Positions 54,421-63,500 of a stretch of DNA of 64,000 nt are shown here, piece after piece. Location of the stretch: the NCBI GenBank assembly GCA_020633495.1, contig JACKDR010000001.1, positions 62,001 to 126,000 on the forward strand, given 5' to 3'. The position numbers and the translations under genes are program-made. Below the pieces are notes generated by a model. The model saw nothing but the letters and a program-made list of their open reading frames with translations. It searched no databases and was not told the DNA's origin. Each line of letters opens with the position of its first letter. Within the stretch, counting starts at the first letter, position 1. This stretch comes from Kofleriaceae bacterium. Its GTDB lineage: Bacteria > Myxococcota_A > Polyangia > Haliangiales > Haliangiaceae.

Positions 54421-55365
54421 TCAGCCCGGCCGCGGCAGCCCGACCGGGAAGATCGCGGCCTCGGCGAAGGCGAGGTCGAGGTAGTTGTCGGCGAGGCCGA
54501 ACGCCTGCTGGACCATGTTGAGGAACGGCAGCTGGCGCCAGGTCTCCACCGAGCGCGGCGGCTCGATGACCATCGCGTAGACGGTGAGCCACCAGCGATC
54601 GACGCGGTCGGGCACGGCCTGGGCCAGCGCGGCGAGGTCGGCGGCGATGACGCCGACGGTGCGGGTCCGCGGCTTGGCGAACGCGGCGATCAGCGCGGCG
54701 TCGACCTCGGGCACCGACAGCGCGAGATCCGGGATCGCGAGGAAGAACTCGCGCAGCTGGTTGCGGTGCTCCTCGCCGAGGACGCCGAGCAGGTTGGCGC
54801 GGTGGGCGAACAGGAGCGCGGCGGTCGGCATCAGCCGGCGCACGTAGGTGACGCGGCTGTCGACGTGGCCGGCCAGGCGCCCCTCGCGCTGCGCCGCCAT
54901 GACCTCCTCGGCCTCGGCCGGGGTGATCCGCAGCTGCAGCCGCAGGGTGTCGAGGAACGCCAGCTCGGACGGCGCGATGTCGTCGTCGGCGGCGACGATC
55001 TCGAGCGCCATCGAGTAGGCGGTGAAGCGGTGCAGGCGCGACGGCAGGCCGCGCGCGATCGCCGGGATCCGCGCCAGCGGATCGCCGGCGAAGCGGACCG
55101 CATCGGCGGCGAGGTCGATCATCGTCTTGGCCGCGGTGGGCGACACGCCGGCGAACAGATCGTGGTTCTCGACGTGGTGGTGCAGCACCGCCATCTCGCG
55201 GTCGTCGACGACGCCGTCGGCGTTCATCGCGCCGATCATGGCCTCGACCAGGTAGCGCCGCGGATCGTTGGGCTTGAGCGCGCCGCCGAGGACGTCGCGC
55301 GCCCCCTTGTCGGAGAGGTTGCGCTCGGTCGAGCGCCGCGCTCGCGTGCTGGATTCGTTCGTCAT
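54421..55365 (-). CDS. TerB-like domain protein
   Basis: 314 residues with no signal peptide. YLVEAMIGAMNADGVVDDREMAVLHHHVE and LEIVAADDDIAPSELAFLDTLRLQL are two acidic, helix-rich units like the TerB/DUF533 family, often metal-binding and found with tellurite or envelope-stress systems. The C-terminal part (VDRWWLTVYAMVIEPP) is helical. No ter operon is present. An ATG was chosen over a GTG one codon upstream. Confidence 0.7.
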   Translation of the reverse strand: MTNESSTRARRSTERNLSDKGARDVLGGALKPNDPRRYLVEAMIGAMNADGVVDDREMAVLHHHVENHDLFAGVSPTAAKTMIDLAADAVRFAGDPLARIPAIARGLPSRLHRFTAYSMALEIVAADDDIAPSELAFLDTLRLQLRITPAEAEEVMAAQREGRLAGHVDSRVTYVRRLMPTAALLFAHRANLLGVLGEEHRNQLREFFLAIPDLALSVPEVDAALIAAFAKPRTRTVGVIAADLAALAQAVPDRVDRWWLTVYAMVIEPPRSVETWRQLPFLNMVQQAFGLADNYLDLAFAEAAIFPVGLPRPG

Positions 55366-55742
55366 CACGATGCCCCTCGTTGGATCCCATTACCCCCGGT
55401 TCGTGACAAGGGAAAGCGACCCCCGACGAGCGCCTGCCGCACTTCGCCACACCGGCCAGGACCGACGCGATCCCGGGAGCTTGCGCGATCGGCGCCCGCG
55501 GTGCGCAACCCGGGCCGACCGCGGCCGAGAGACCCCGCGTGGCCGTCGACAGCTCGCATCCGGACCGGGGGCGCCGGTGACCGCCCTCGCCGTCGCCGGC
55601 GCGGCGCCCCGGATGGCCGCGCCGGCCCCCGCCCCGCCCACGGCTCCGTCGCCGCGCCGCCATCGCCGGCCGAGCAGGCCCAGCGCGACGTCGCCGGGCG
55701 CGCCGCGCCGCCGCCGCCGCCGCCGCCGCGGTCGAGCGCGCC
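55366..55742 (+). other. 377-nt gap; probable frame-broken 5' end of LysM-protease gene
   Basis: No intact ORF was accepted. Ala/Pro-rich coding potential runs in two frames: TALAVAGAAPRMAAPAP in one, then AEQAQRDVAGRAA in the next, leading to a (GCC)n run where the downstream frame opens. Single-base indels in this run would restore an N-terminal extension of about 55 residues. Confidence 0.4.
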
Positions 55743-57578
55743 GTGGCGGCGGCCGCCGGGAACCGTCCGGACGCCTACGACGAGGCCCACGACCGCGCCA
55801 CCCGCGCGATCGAGGAGGCCGAGCAGCGCCTCGCCGCGGCCGGCGACGCGATCGACGGCGGCGCGGCCGTCCGCGACCAGCTCGGCGCCGCCCGCGCGGC
55901 GCTCGCGACCGTGCCGCCGCGGCCGGACGGCATCCCGCGGGTCGCCGGCGAGGCCGAGCTCGACGCGCTGCGCACCGAGGTCCGGCCCGACGAGGTCAGC
56001 CACCGCGACTGGGCCCAGGAGGTCCGGGCCCGGACGATGGGACTGGTCCACGGCCTCGGCCCCGAGGACAGCGACGCGCTCGCGGCCCGGATGCGGGCGC
56101 CGCGCCCCGGCGACGAGCTGGCGCGCTGGCTGGCGTCGCGCAGCTTCGCCGGCGACGCCACCGCGACCCTGAGCGATCCGAAGCGACGCGCGATCCGGCG
56201 CGCGCAGCAGACCGGCGCGCGCGCCGGCGCGGCCCCCGCGCCGGCGGCGCTGCCCGCGCCCACCCGCGACGAGGCCGCGCCCTACGGCCCGGAGCCCGAG
56301 GACGAGCCCCAGCCGGCGCCCCGCCCGGCCCGTCGCGATCCCGACGCCGCGCCGGCCGATCCCGCCGAGGTCGACGCGATCACCGCGGCCGATCCGGCGC
56401 AGACCCCGAGCGTCGCGGCGTCGCTCGGCGGCTACACCCACGTCGTCGCCTCCGGCGACACCCTCGACAGCATCGCGCGCGACGAGCTGGGCAGCACCAC
56501 CTACGTCGGCGAGCTGCTGCGCGCCAACCCGCAGCTGTCACGGCGCCGCGCGCTCCACCCCGGCGACGAGGTCGAGATCCCGGCGCTCGACGTGCCGCTC
56601 CTGGCCGCGATGCGCAACTTTGCCCACGACGATGTCGGCCTGCACCACCTGGTCACGCACCTCACCGACACCGAGTGGGCGACGTTCCTGGCCGAGACCC
56701 GGCGCCGTGGCCGCGACGACGAGGCGCTGATCGCGCGCGCCCAGATGGTCCGCACCACCGACAAGACGTTCGGCCAGATGGCGGCGTCGCAGCGCGCCTT
56801 CATGGAGCGTCGCGCCGAGGACACCGGCGAGTCGGTGGGCACGCAGCTGGCTGCCGAGTTCGACAAGTGGCCCCGGACGCCGGGCGTGGAGGATGACTGG
56901 CGGGAGGCGACCGACGAGCAGCGCGCGCTGTGGACCGCGTCGTTTCCGGCGGTGCGCGACGCGGTCCTGGCCGTGACCCCACCGGAGGTGCTCGCCATGC
57001 TCGATGCCCACCCGCTGGTCTGGGAACCGGAATCGATGGGCGCAAGCAACTACACCTTGTACTCTCGCGGGGTGATGCTGGTCGGCGTGGCGTGGCTGGT
57101 CGACGCGCAGAAGGACCCGACGAGCGTCATCCCGACCTTCGTGCACGAGGCGCAGGGGCACCCGTCCTACGCGAAGGATCCCGACCAGGACTACCTCGCG
57201 AGCGGCGTGTTCAACGGGGTCTTCGAGTCGCTCCCCGAGGACGAGCAGGCAAAGGCCCTCAAGGGCGCCGGACCGATCGGCTACGGCTACTTCGAGACCG
57301 AGATCTTCGCCGAGCTGATGGAGTGGGGCTACGACACGCCGCAGAGCGCCAGCGACCACGCGTTCGACGTCGCGCCCGATGGCAAGGAGTATGACGATGG
57401 TCGTGTCAAAGAAGTCGAGGCGTTCCTCAAACTCATCCGAGACGACCTCGAACCCACCGTCGCCGATGGCGTCCTCAGCGGACTGTGGCTCCGGATCCAG
57501 CGCGACGAGCGGATCATCCCTGCGGCCCGCGGCCTGTTCTACGCCACCGCTGTCGAGGTCTTCGGCCATGAGCCGTGA
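55743..57578 (+). CDS. LysM protein with HEXXGH zincin-like domain
   Basis: 611 residues from a GTG; no signal peptide. An N-terminal helical region (about 1-150), a Pro-rich linker, and a LysM-like motif (YTHVVASGDTLDSIARDELG, about 237-290) lead to a C-terminal domain. It has FVHEAQGHPSY (HEXXGH, His468 to His473) and ETEIFAEL (Glu518, Glu520, Glu524), the ligand layout of M49-type gluzincins. Sequence from about 56.9 kb looks less GC-rich and differs in codon use, hinting at transfer. It overlaps the next gene by 11 nt. A secreted toxin or effector is inference. Confidence 0.75.
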   Translation: MAAAAGNRPDAYDEAHDRATRAIEEAEQRLAAAGDAIDGGAAVRDQLGAARAALATVPPRPDGIPRVAGEAELDALRTEVRPDEVSHRDWAQEVRARTMGLVHGLGPEDSDALAARMRAPRPGDELARWLASRSFAGDATATLSDPKRRAIRRAQQTGARAGAAPAPAALPAPTRDEAAPYGPEPEDEPQPAPRPARRDPDAAPADPAEVDAITAADPAQTPSVAASLGGYTHVVASGDTLDSIARDELGSTTYVGELLRANPQLSRRRALHPGDEVEIPALDVPLLAAMRNFAHDDVGLHHLVTHLTDTEWATFLAETRRRGRDDEALIARAQMVRTTDKTFGQMAASQRAFMERRAEDTGESVGTQLAAEFDKWPRTPGVEDDWREATDEQRALWTASFPAVRDAVLAVTPPEVLAMLDAHPLVWEPESMGASNYTLYSRGVMLVGVAWLVDAQKDPTSVIPTFVHEAQGHPSYAKDPDQDYLASGVFNGVFESLPEDEQAKALKGAGPIGYGYFETEIFAELMEWGYDTPQSASDHAFDVAPDGKEYDDGRVKEVEAFLKLIRDDLEPTVADGVLSGLWLRIQRDERIIPAARGLFYATAVEVFGHEP

Positions 57579-58455
57579 CATCCCGTGCTCGGCGGTTCTG
57601 GGCCTCACGCTCGCCTGGCTCAGCGCCTGTGGCTCCTCGGCGCCATCGATCGATGAGCGACCGCAGGTCCACATGACCGCGGCCGGCGATGCGACCGCAC
57701 GCGCTCCGGCGCCGGCGCCGAGCCACGAGCCCATCGTCCTGGTCGCCAAGCGATGGGACGACGCCTTCGAGCCCTTGCTGTGCTGCGAGGATGGCGAGTG
57801 CCGCCTCGACGGCTGCGACGCGATGCTCACAGATGGTGACCGGGTCGTGCACGCCGACGGCCGCACCAGCGCGATCTTCCATGACCACGAGATCGATTGC
57901 CCCGGATCGGGTGACACCGACCACCGGATGGAGTTCCGGAGCCCGGACCCGCAACCGCGGGCGCAGACCCGGCTGACGATCTGGCCCGCCGAGGCCGCGG
58001 AGACGATGTGGTGGTTCACGTACGTGCCGCATCCGGACTCGGTCCCGCTCACGGCGGCCGAGATCGCCGGCTTGAAGCGCGCGTACGGCCTCGACGCCAC
58101 CTCGGGCTACCTGATCGACGTCGGCGACGTGGATCTCGACGGCGACGGCGCGCCCGAAGCCGTCCTGACGGCCTCGGTCTGGCACGGCGGCACGTTCATC
58201 GCGACCGACGTCGACGACGCCGGCAACCGGACGTTCACCCGCCTGCTCGACGAGCAGGACCCCCAGCTGGTCGGCGCGATCGATCTCGACGGCGACGGCA
58301 CCCGCGAGCTGCTCGTCCTCAAGACCTTCCCCGAGCCCTACGACCTGTTCGTCATCGACGTCGCCCGACGCGAGGTCCGCTACCGGACCAAGTGGTTCTG
58401 CCGCGAGCACCCGGTGTCCCGGCAGCACGGCGCCGGCCACTGGCACGGTGACTGA
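57568..58455 (+). CDS. lipoprotein with FG-GAP-like motifs, coupled to the HEXXGH protein
   Basis: 295 residues. Lipobox LSAC (Cys21). DVGDVDLDGDGAPEAVLTA and AIDLDGDGTRELLVL are FG-GAP/VCBS-like DxDxDG calcium-loop motifs. The N-terminal part has several Cys (LLCCEDGECRLDGCDA). The ATG lies within the previous gene, overlapping by 11 nt. It may bind or neutralise the upstream protein (inference). Overlaps the zinc-ribbon gene by 8 nt. Confidence 0.75.
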   Translation: MSRDIPCSAVLGLTLAWLSACGSSAPSIDERPQVHMTAAGDATARAPAPAPSHEPIVLVAKRWDDAFEPLLCCEDGECRLDGCDAMLTDGDRVVHADGRTSAIFHDHEIDCPGSGDTDHRMEFRSPDPQPRAQTRLTIWPAEAAETMWWFTYVPHPDSVPLTAAEIAGLKRAYGLDATSGYLIDVGDVDLDGDGAPEAVLTASVWHGGTFIATDVDDAGNRTFTRLLDEQDPQLVGAIDLDGDGTRELLVLKTFPEPYDLFVIDVARREVRYRTKWFCREHPVSRQHGAGHWHGD

Positions 58456-58891
58456 CGACGCCCGCCCCGAGGCCCCCATGCCCTTCCGCGATCTCACCCC
58501 TTCCTGCCCACGCTGCCGCGTCGACCTGGCGCGCGTCACCACGGTCCGCGACGGCTGGGCCTGTCGCCGCTGCGACGGCGCGCTGCTCGGCGTCGGCGAC
58601 GTCATCGACCTGCTGCTCGAGGTCGCGCCGGAGCTGATGCCCACGTCCGGCGCGGTCCGCGATCTGCGCACCGTGCCGCGCGGGCGCGCCGAGCCGCTGC
58701 CGTGCGGGCTGTGCGGCGCGGCGATGGATCCGGTGTTCCTCGGCGGCGCCGAGGTCGACCGCTGCGATCACGACGGCGTGCTGTTCTTCGAGGACGGCGA
58801 GCTGGCGCGCGTCGTCGCCCGCGCCCGCACCCAGCACGCCGCCCGACGCAGCCGGTGGCGGCGCGCCCTCGCTCGCCTGCTCGGCTACTGA
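58448..58891 (+). CDS. zinc-ribbon (TFIIB-type) protein
   Basis: 147 residues. Two ribbons: SCPRCRVDLARVTTVRDGWACRRCDGALL and PCGLCGAAMDPVFLGGAEVDRCDHDGVLFFEDGEL, the pattern of the zf-TFIIB family with CxxC pairs followed by an acidic helix. Function unknown. The start is uncertain: GTG here, or an ATG ten codons later with CCGAGG upstream. Confidence 0.78.
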   Translation: MTDDARPEAPMPFRDLTPSCPRCRVDLARVTTVRDGWACRRCDGALLGVGDVIDLLLEVAPELMPTSGAVRDLRTVPRGRAEPLPCGLCGAAMDPVFLGGAEVDRCDHDGVLFFEDGELARVVARARTQHAARRSRWRRALARLLGY

Positions 58892-58900
58892 GGCCCTCGG

Positions 58901-59665
58901 CTACGGCTCGGGGCGCGGCGCGAAGCCGGAGAACGCGCGCAGGGTCGCCGCGTCCGGCGTGGTCCGGCCGGCGGCGTCGCGCAGCACCAGCTGGTCCGCG
59001 ACCAGCGGCGCGGCGGTCCGGGTCAGGGTCCACACCGCGAACAGCGGCGGCTTGGGCGCGTGGGCGACGATCGCGGTGCGGGCGACGACGTGCAGGCCGG
59101 CGGCCGCGGCCGCGCCCGCGACCCGTTCCTCGGCGCGGGCGTCGCCGCACATCACGAACGCGCCGTCGTCGGCGAGCACGGTGGCGGCGGCGGCGACGTA
59201 GGCCTCGACGCCGCCGCGGTACTCGACCCGGGCGTAGGCGCGCTGCGCGTCCATGGCGTCGACCGCGTGACCGGGCGGGAAGTACGGCGGCGTCCCGGTG
59301 ATCAGGTCGAAGCGCCCCGCGAGGTGCGCGACCTGGTCGCGCAGGTCACCGTGGTGGATCGTCACCCGGGCCCCGAGCTGGTTGCGCCGCACGTTCTCGG
59401 TCAAGAGCGCGTACGACACCTCCTGGGCCTCGATGCCGGTCAGCCGCGCCGCCGGCAGGCTCCACGCCAGGTGCAGCAGCACCGAGCCGATGCCGCAGCC
59501 GAGATCGAGGACGTCGCGGGCGTGGGGGGCCCGCCGGTGCGCGACGTACGCGGTCACCATGTCGTCGCTGGAGAACCGGTGGCCGTGGACGCGCTGCACG
59601 ATCGTCAGGTCGCGGGTCAGGCGGTCGACGGTCAGCGGGCCCCAGCGGTCCTCGAGCGACTTCAC
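58901..59665 (-). CDS. TrmN6-like tRNA adenine methyltransferase
   Basis: 254 residues. DVLDLGCGIGSVLLHLAW is the SAM motif, GIEAQEVSYALLTENV follows, and GTPPYF at 125-129 takes the place of the catalytic [ND]PPY, with Thr for the usual Asn/Asp. TrmN6 makes m6A37 in tRNA-Val. Thr in place of Asn is unusual and could reduce or alter activity. The start is GTG, 6 nt after TAGGAC. Confidence 0.85.
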   Translation of the reverse strand: MKSLEDRWGPLTVDRLTRDLTIVQRVHGHRFSSDDMVTAYVAHRRAPHARDVLDLGCGIGSVLLHLAWSLPAARLTGIEAQEVSYALLTENVRRNQLGARVTIHHGDLRDQVAHLAGRFDLITGTPPYFPPGHAVDAMDAQRAYARVEYRGGVEAYVAAAATVLADDGAFVMCGDARAEERVAGAAAAAGLHVVARTAIVAHAPKPPLFAVWTLTRTAAPLVADQLVLRDAAGRTTPDAATLRAFSGFAPRPEP

Positions 59666-59671
59666 GGCGCG

Positions 59672-59677
59672 GTCCTA
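59672..59677 (-). promoter_or_regulatory. putative -10 (TAGGAC), leaderless start
   Basis: Minus-strand TAGGAC, 6 nt before the TrmN6-like GTG. Confidence 0.3.
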
Positions 59678-59734
59678 GCACGTCCCGGCGGCGACGGCGC
59701 ACCGGGGCGGCCGCCGACGTGGCACGATCGCGTC

Positions 59735-60472
59735 GTGCACGGCGAGCTCCGCGTCCTGACCTGGAACATCTGGTTCGGCGGCCACCAGCGCGACGAACGG
59801 TGCGCGGCGCTGGTCGCGGAGCTGGGCCGACGCCGGCCCGACGTCATCGCGCTGCAGGAGGTCACCGCGCCGGTGCGCGCGGCGATCGAGGCGGCGCCGT
59901 GGGCGACCGCCTACGAGCTGCGCGACGACGACGGCCGCGACGCGGGGTACGGGGTGCTGGTGCTGTCGCGCCGCGCGGTCCGCGGCAGCGAGGTGCTCGC
60001 CGACCTGCCGACGACGATGGGCCGCCGGTTGATCGCGGTCGATCTCGAGGTCGGCCTCACGGTGGCCACGATCCACCTCGAGAGCATGGCGATCAGCGGC
60101 GCGACCCGGGTGGCGCAGCTGACGCGGCTGCAGCCGTGGCTGGCGGCGCGCGGCCCCGACGTCTGCCTGGTCGGCGACCTCAACTTCTCGCCCGCCGACG
60201 CCGACGAGACCGCCGCGCTCGACCCGGCCTTCGTCGACGTGTGGCCGGCGCTGCACCCCGACGACCCCGGCGACACCGTCGAGAGCGACCTCAACACGAT
60301 GCGGCGCGACGTCCTGGGCAAGACCAGCCGCAAGCGGATCGATCGGGTGTTGCTGCGGAGCGGGGCGTGGCGACCGGCCGCGATCGAGCGCGTCGGGATG
60401 GCGCCGATCGACGACCACGGCACCTTCACGTCGGATCACTTCGGGCTCGAGGTCACGCTGCGGCAGGCCTGA
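59735..60472 (+). CDS. endonuclease/exonuclease/phosphatase-family hydrolase
   Basis: 245 residues. RVLTWNIWFGG and DVIALQEVT hold the metal-binding Asn and Glu, VATIHLESM follows, CLVGDLNFSP holds the catalytic Asp and Asn, and DHFGLEVTL ends with the catalytic His region. The fold includes nucleases, sphingomyelinases and inositol phosphatases, so the substrate is open; a tyrosyl-DNA phosphodiesterase-like role is possible. Starts at a GTG; no signal peptide. Confidence 0.88.
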   Translation: MHGELRVLTWNIWFGGHQRDERCAALVAELGRRRPDVIALQEVTAPVRAAIEAAPWATAYELRDDDGRDAGYGVLVLSRRAVRGSEVLADLPTTMGRRLIAVDLEVGLTVATIHLESMAISGATRVAQLTRLQPWLAARGPDVCLVGDLNFSPADADETAALDPAFVDVWPALHPDDPGDTVESDLNTMRRDVLGKTSRKRIDRVLLRSGAWRPAAIERVGMAPIDDHGTFTSDHFGLEVTLRQA

Positions 60473-60583
60473 GCCGCTCGGGGCCGCGCCCCTGGCCGCG
60501 CGACCAGGGGCGGGGCGACCTGGCGACGGGTGCGATGGCGCTCGACGGGGCTGCCCCCGGCCGATACCGTGGGTCCCGGTACC

Positions 60584-63500
60584 GTGGCGTCGAGCTCTCT
60601 CCCCCGCATCCAGGACATGCCGCTGCCCGGGCTGACGCTGCGCGAGCGCCTCGGCGCCGGCAGCATGGGGATCGTGTTCCGCGCCTACGACGAGCAGCGC
60701 GGCGTCGACGTCGCCCTCAAGTGGTTGCCGCGCGCCGACGGCGTCGCGCTGTCGCGCTTCAAGCAGGAGTTCCGGGCCCTCGCCGACCTGCTGCACCCCA
60801 ACCTGCTGCCGCTGTACGAGCTGCACTGCGTCGCCGGGACGTGGTTCTTCACGATGCCGCTGATCGACGCGACGTCGTTCCTGGGCTGGGTCCGGCCCGG
60901 CGGCGACGACGAGGTCGACGCGCCCGGCGGCGACGCCACCGGCACCAGCGACGGCTGGGTCGCCACCACGGTGACCTCGAGCGACCCGCGGGCGCACGTC
61001 GCGCCGCCGCGCCCGGCCGGCCGGACGCTCGACGTCGCGCGCCTGCGGCAGGCGGTGCCCCAGCTGATCGAGGGCGTCGCGGCGCTGCACCGCGCCGGCA
61101 AGCTGCACCGCGACCTCAAGCCGGCCAACGTCCTGATCGATCCCCACGGTCACCTCTACGTCTCCGACTTCGGCCTGGTCTTCGATCCCGCCGACGGCGG
61201 CCTCGATCGCGAGCTGGTGGTGGGCACGCCGGCGTACATGTCCCCGGAGCAGGCCGAGGGCTTGCCGCTCGACGAGGCCAGCGACTGGTACGCGGTGGGC
61301 ACGATGCTGTTCGAGGCGCTCACCGGCGAGCGCCCGTTCCTCGGCGACGTCGCCGAGCTGCGCGAGCAGCGCCGCCTGTTCGCCGCGCCTGCCGTGCGCG
61401 AGCTCGCGCCCGAGCTGCCCGCCGAGCTCGACGACCTGATCGAGCTGGTCGACGCCCTGCTGCAGCGCGATCCGCGCGACCGCCCGACCGGCGCGACCCT
61501 GCGCGACCGCCTCGGCGCGCCGGCGGCCGCGGCGGCCCCGACGACGCCCGAGGCCGGCGACGCGCCGTTCGTCGGCCGCCGCGCCGAGCTCGCCGCGCTG
61601 CACCGGGCGCTCGCCGACCGGCGCGACGGCACCGTGGCGGTGCTGCTCGACGGCGCCTCCGGCATGGGCAAGAGCGCGCTGCTGCACGCCTTCCTCGATC
61701 AGGCCGCCGCCGCCGGCGCGCTGGTGGTCGCCGGGCGCTGCTACCAGCGCGAGTCGGTGCCGTACAAGGCGCTCGACGGCGTCGTCGACGCGCTGACCGC
61801 GCACCTGCGCGACCTCGCGCCCGCGCAGCTGCCGGCGCTGCCGGCGCCGGCGCGCGCCGCGCTGTGCCGGCTGTTCCCGGTGCTGCGCCAGGTGCCGTGG
61901 CCGACGGCGACCGCACGCGCCGGCACCGACGACGACGCGACGCCGCAGCGGATCCTGCGCCGCGCCACCACCGGCTTCCGCCAGCTGGTCGCCGACCTGG
62001 CGGCGCGCCGGCCGCTGATCATCGCGGTCGACGACCTCCAGTGGGGCGACGTCGACAGCGTCGGCTTCTTCCTCGAGCTGCTGCAGCTGCCGGCCCACGC
62101 CGGCGTCTTGCTGATCGCGTGCCACCGCCGCGAGGACGCCGACGCCACGCCGCTGCGCGGGCCGCTGCGCGCGGCCGCCGCCGAGCTGGCGCGCCCGGAC
62201 GTCGTCCGCGCCGTCGCGCTCGAGCCGCTGGCACCCGCCGAGGTCGCCACGCTGGTCCGCCGCCTCGCCGTCGTCGAGCTCGGCGACGACCAGCTCGCCG
62301 CGCTGATCCGGGAGGCCGGCGGCAGCCCGCTGTTCGCCGGCGAGCTGGCGCGGGTCGGCGCCGCCGTGCTCGGCGGCGCCCGGCTCGACGAGCTCAGCGC
62401 CGCCCGGGTCGCGACCCTGCCGGCGCCGGCGCGGGCGCTGCTCACGGCGATCGCCGTCGCGGGGACGTCGATCGACCTCGAGACCGCGAGCCGCGCCGCC
62501 GCGGTCGCCGATCCCACCGCGGCCACCGCGCTCGACGTCGCGCGCCTGATCCGCGGGCGCGCCGCCGACGGCGGCCGCATCGTCGAGTGCTACCACGACC
62601 GGATCCGCGAGACCGTGACCGCGCGGCTCGACGCCGGCGCGCGGGTCGGCGTCCACCGCGCCCTGGCCGACGCGCTCGAGGCCACCGGCGCCGCCGATCC
62701 GCAGGCGCTGGTCGCGCACCGCCTCGGCGCCGGCGATCGCGCCGCCGCCGCCGGCCACGCCCGGGTCGCCGCCGCGCAGGCCCGCGACGCCCTCGCGTTC
62801 CACCGCGCCGCCGACTACTACCGCCTGGCCCGCGAGCTCGGCGACGTCGACGCGGCCGAGGCACGACGCCTGCGCGCGCTCGAGGCCGACATGCTGGCGA
62901 ACGCCGGCTCGCTGGCCGCCGCCGGCCGCGCCTACCTCGACGCCGCGCACGACGCCGCCGGCGACGACGCGATCGTGCGCCGCGCCCGCGCCGTCGAGGC
63001 CACGCTGCAGGCGGGCCACCTGGAGGCGGCGCTCGCGATGGCCCGCCCGCTGCGGCGCGGCCTGGGCCTGCGCCTGCCGCCGACCGGGTGGCGCGCGCTC
63101 GCCGAGGTCGTCGCGCGACGCGTGTGGCTGCGCGGCCGCGGCATGCGCTACACGCCGCGCCGCGCCGATCAGCTGCCGCCGCGCGCGCTGCTGCGCCACG
63201 ATCTGAGCTGGACCCTGGCGTCGGCGATGGCGATGTACGATCCGATCGTCGGCCGCGCCATGCAGCTGCGCTGCGCCCAGGACGCGCTGCGCCTCGGCGA
63301 GCCGGTCCGGGTGGCGCGGGCGCGGATGCTGCTCGCCGCCGCGCGGTCGTCGGACGGCGCCCACACCTGGCCCGAGATCAAGGCGACCCTCGGCGAGCTC
63401 GAGCCGCTGATCGCGGTGGCCGGCACCGGCTACCTGCGGGGCCTGCTGCACACCACCCACGCCGTCGCGGCCAACACCGTCGCGCGCTGGGATCTCGGCG

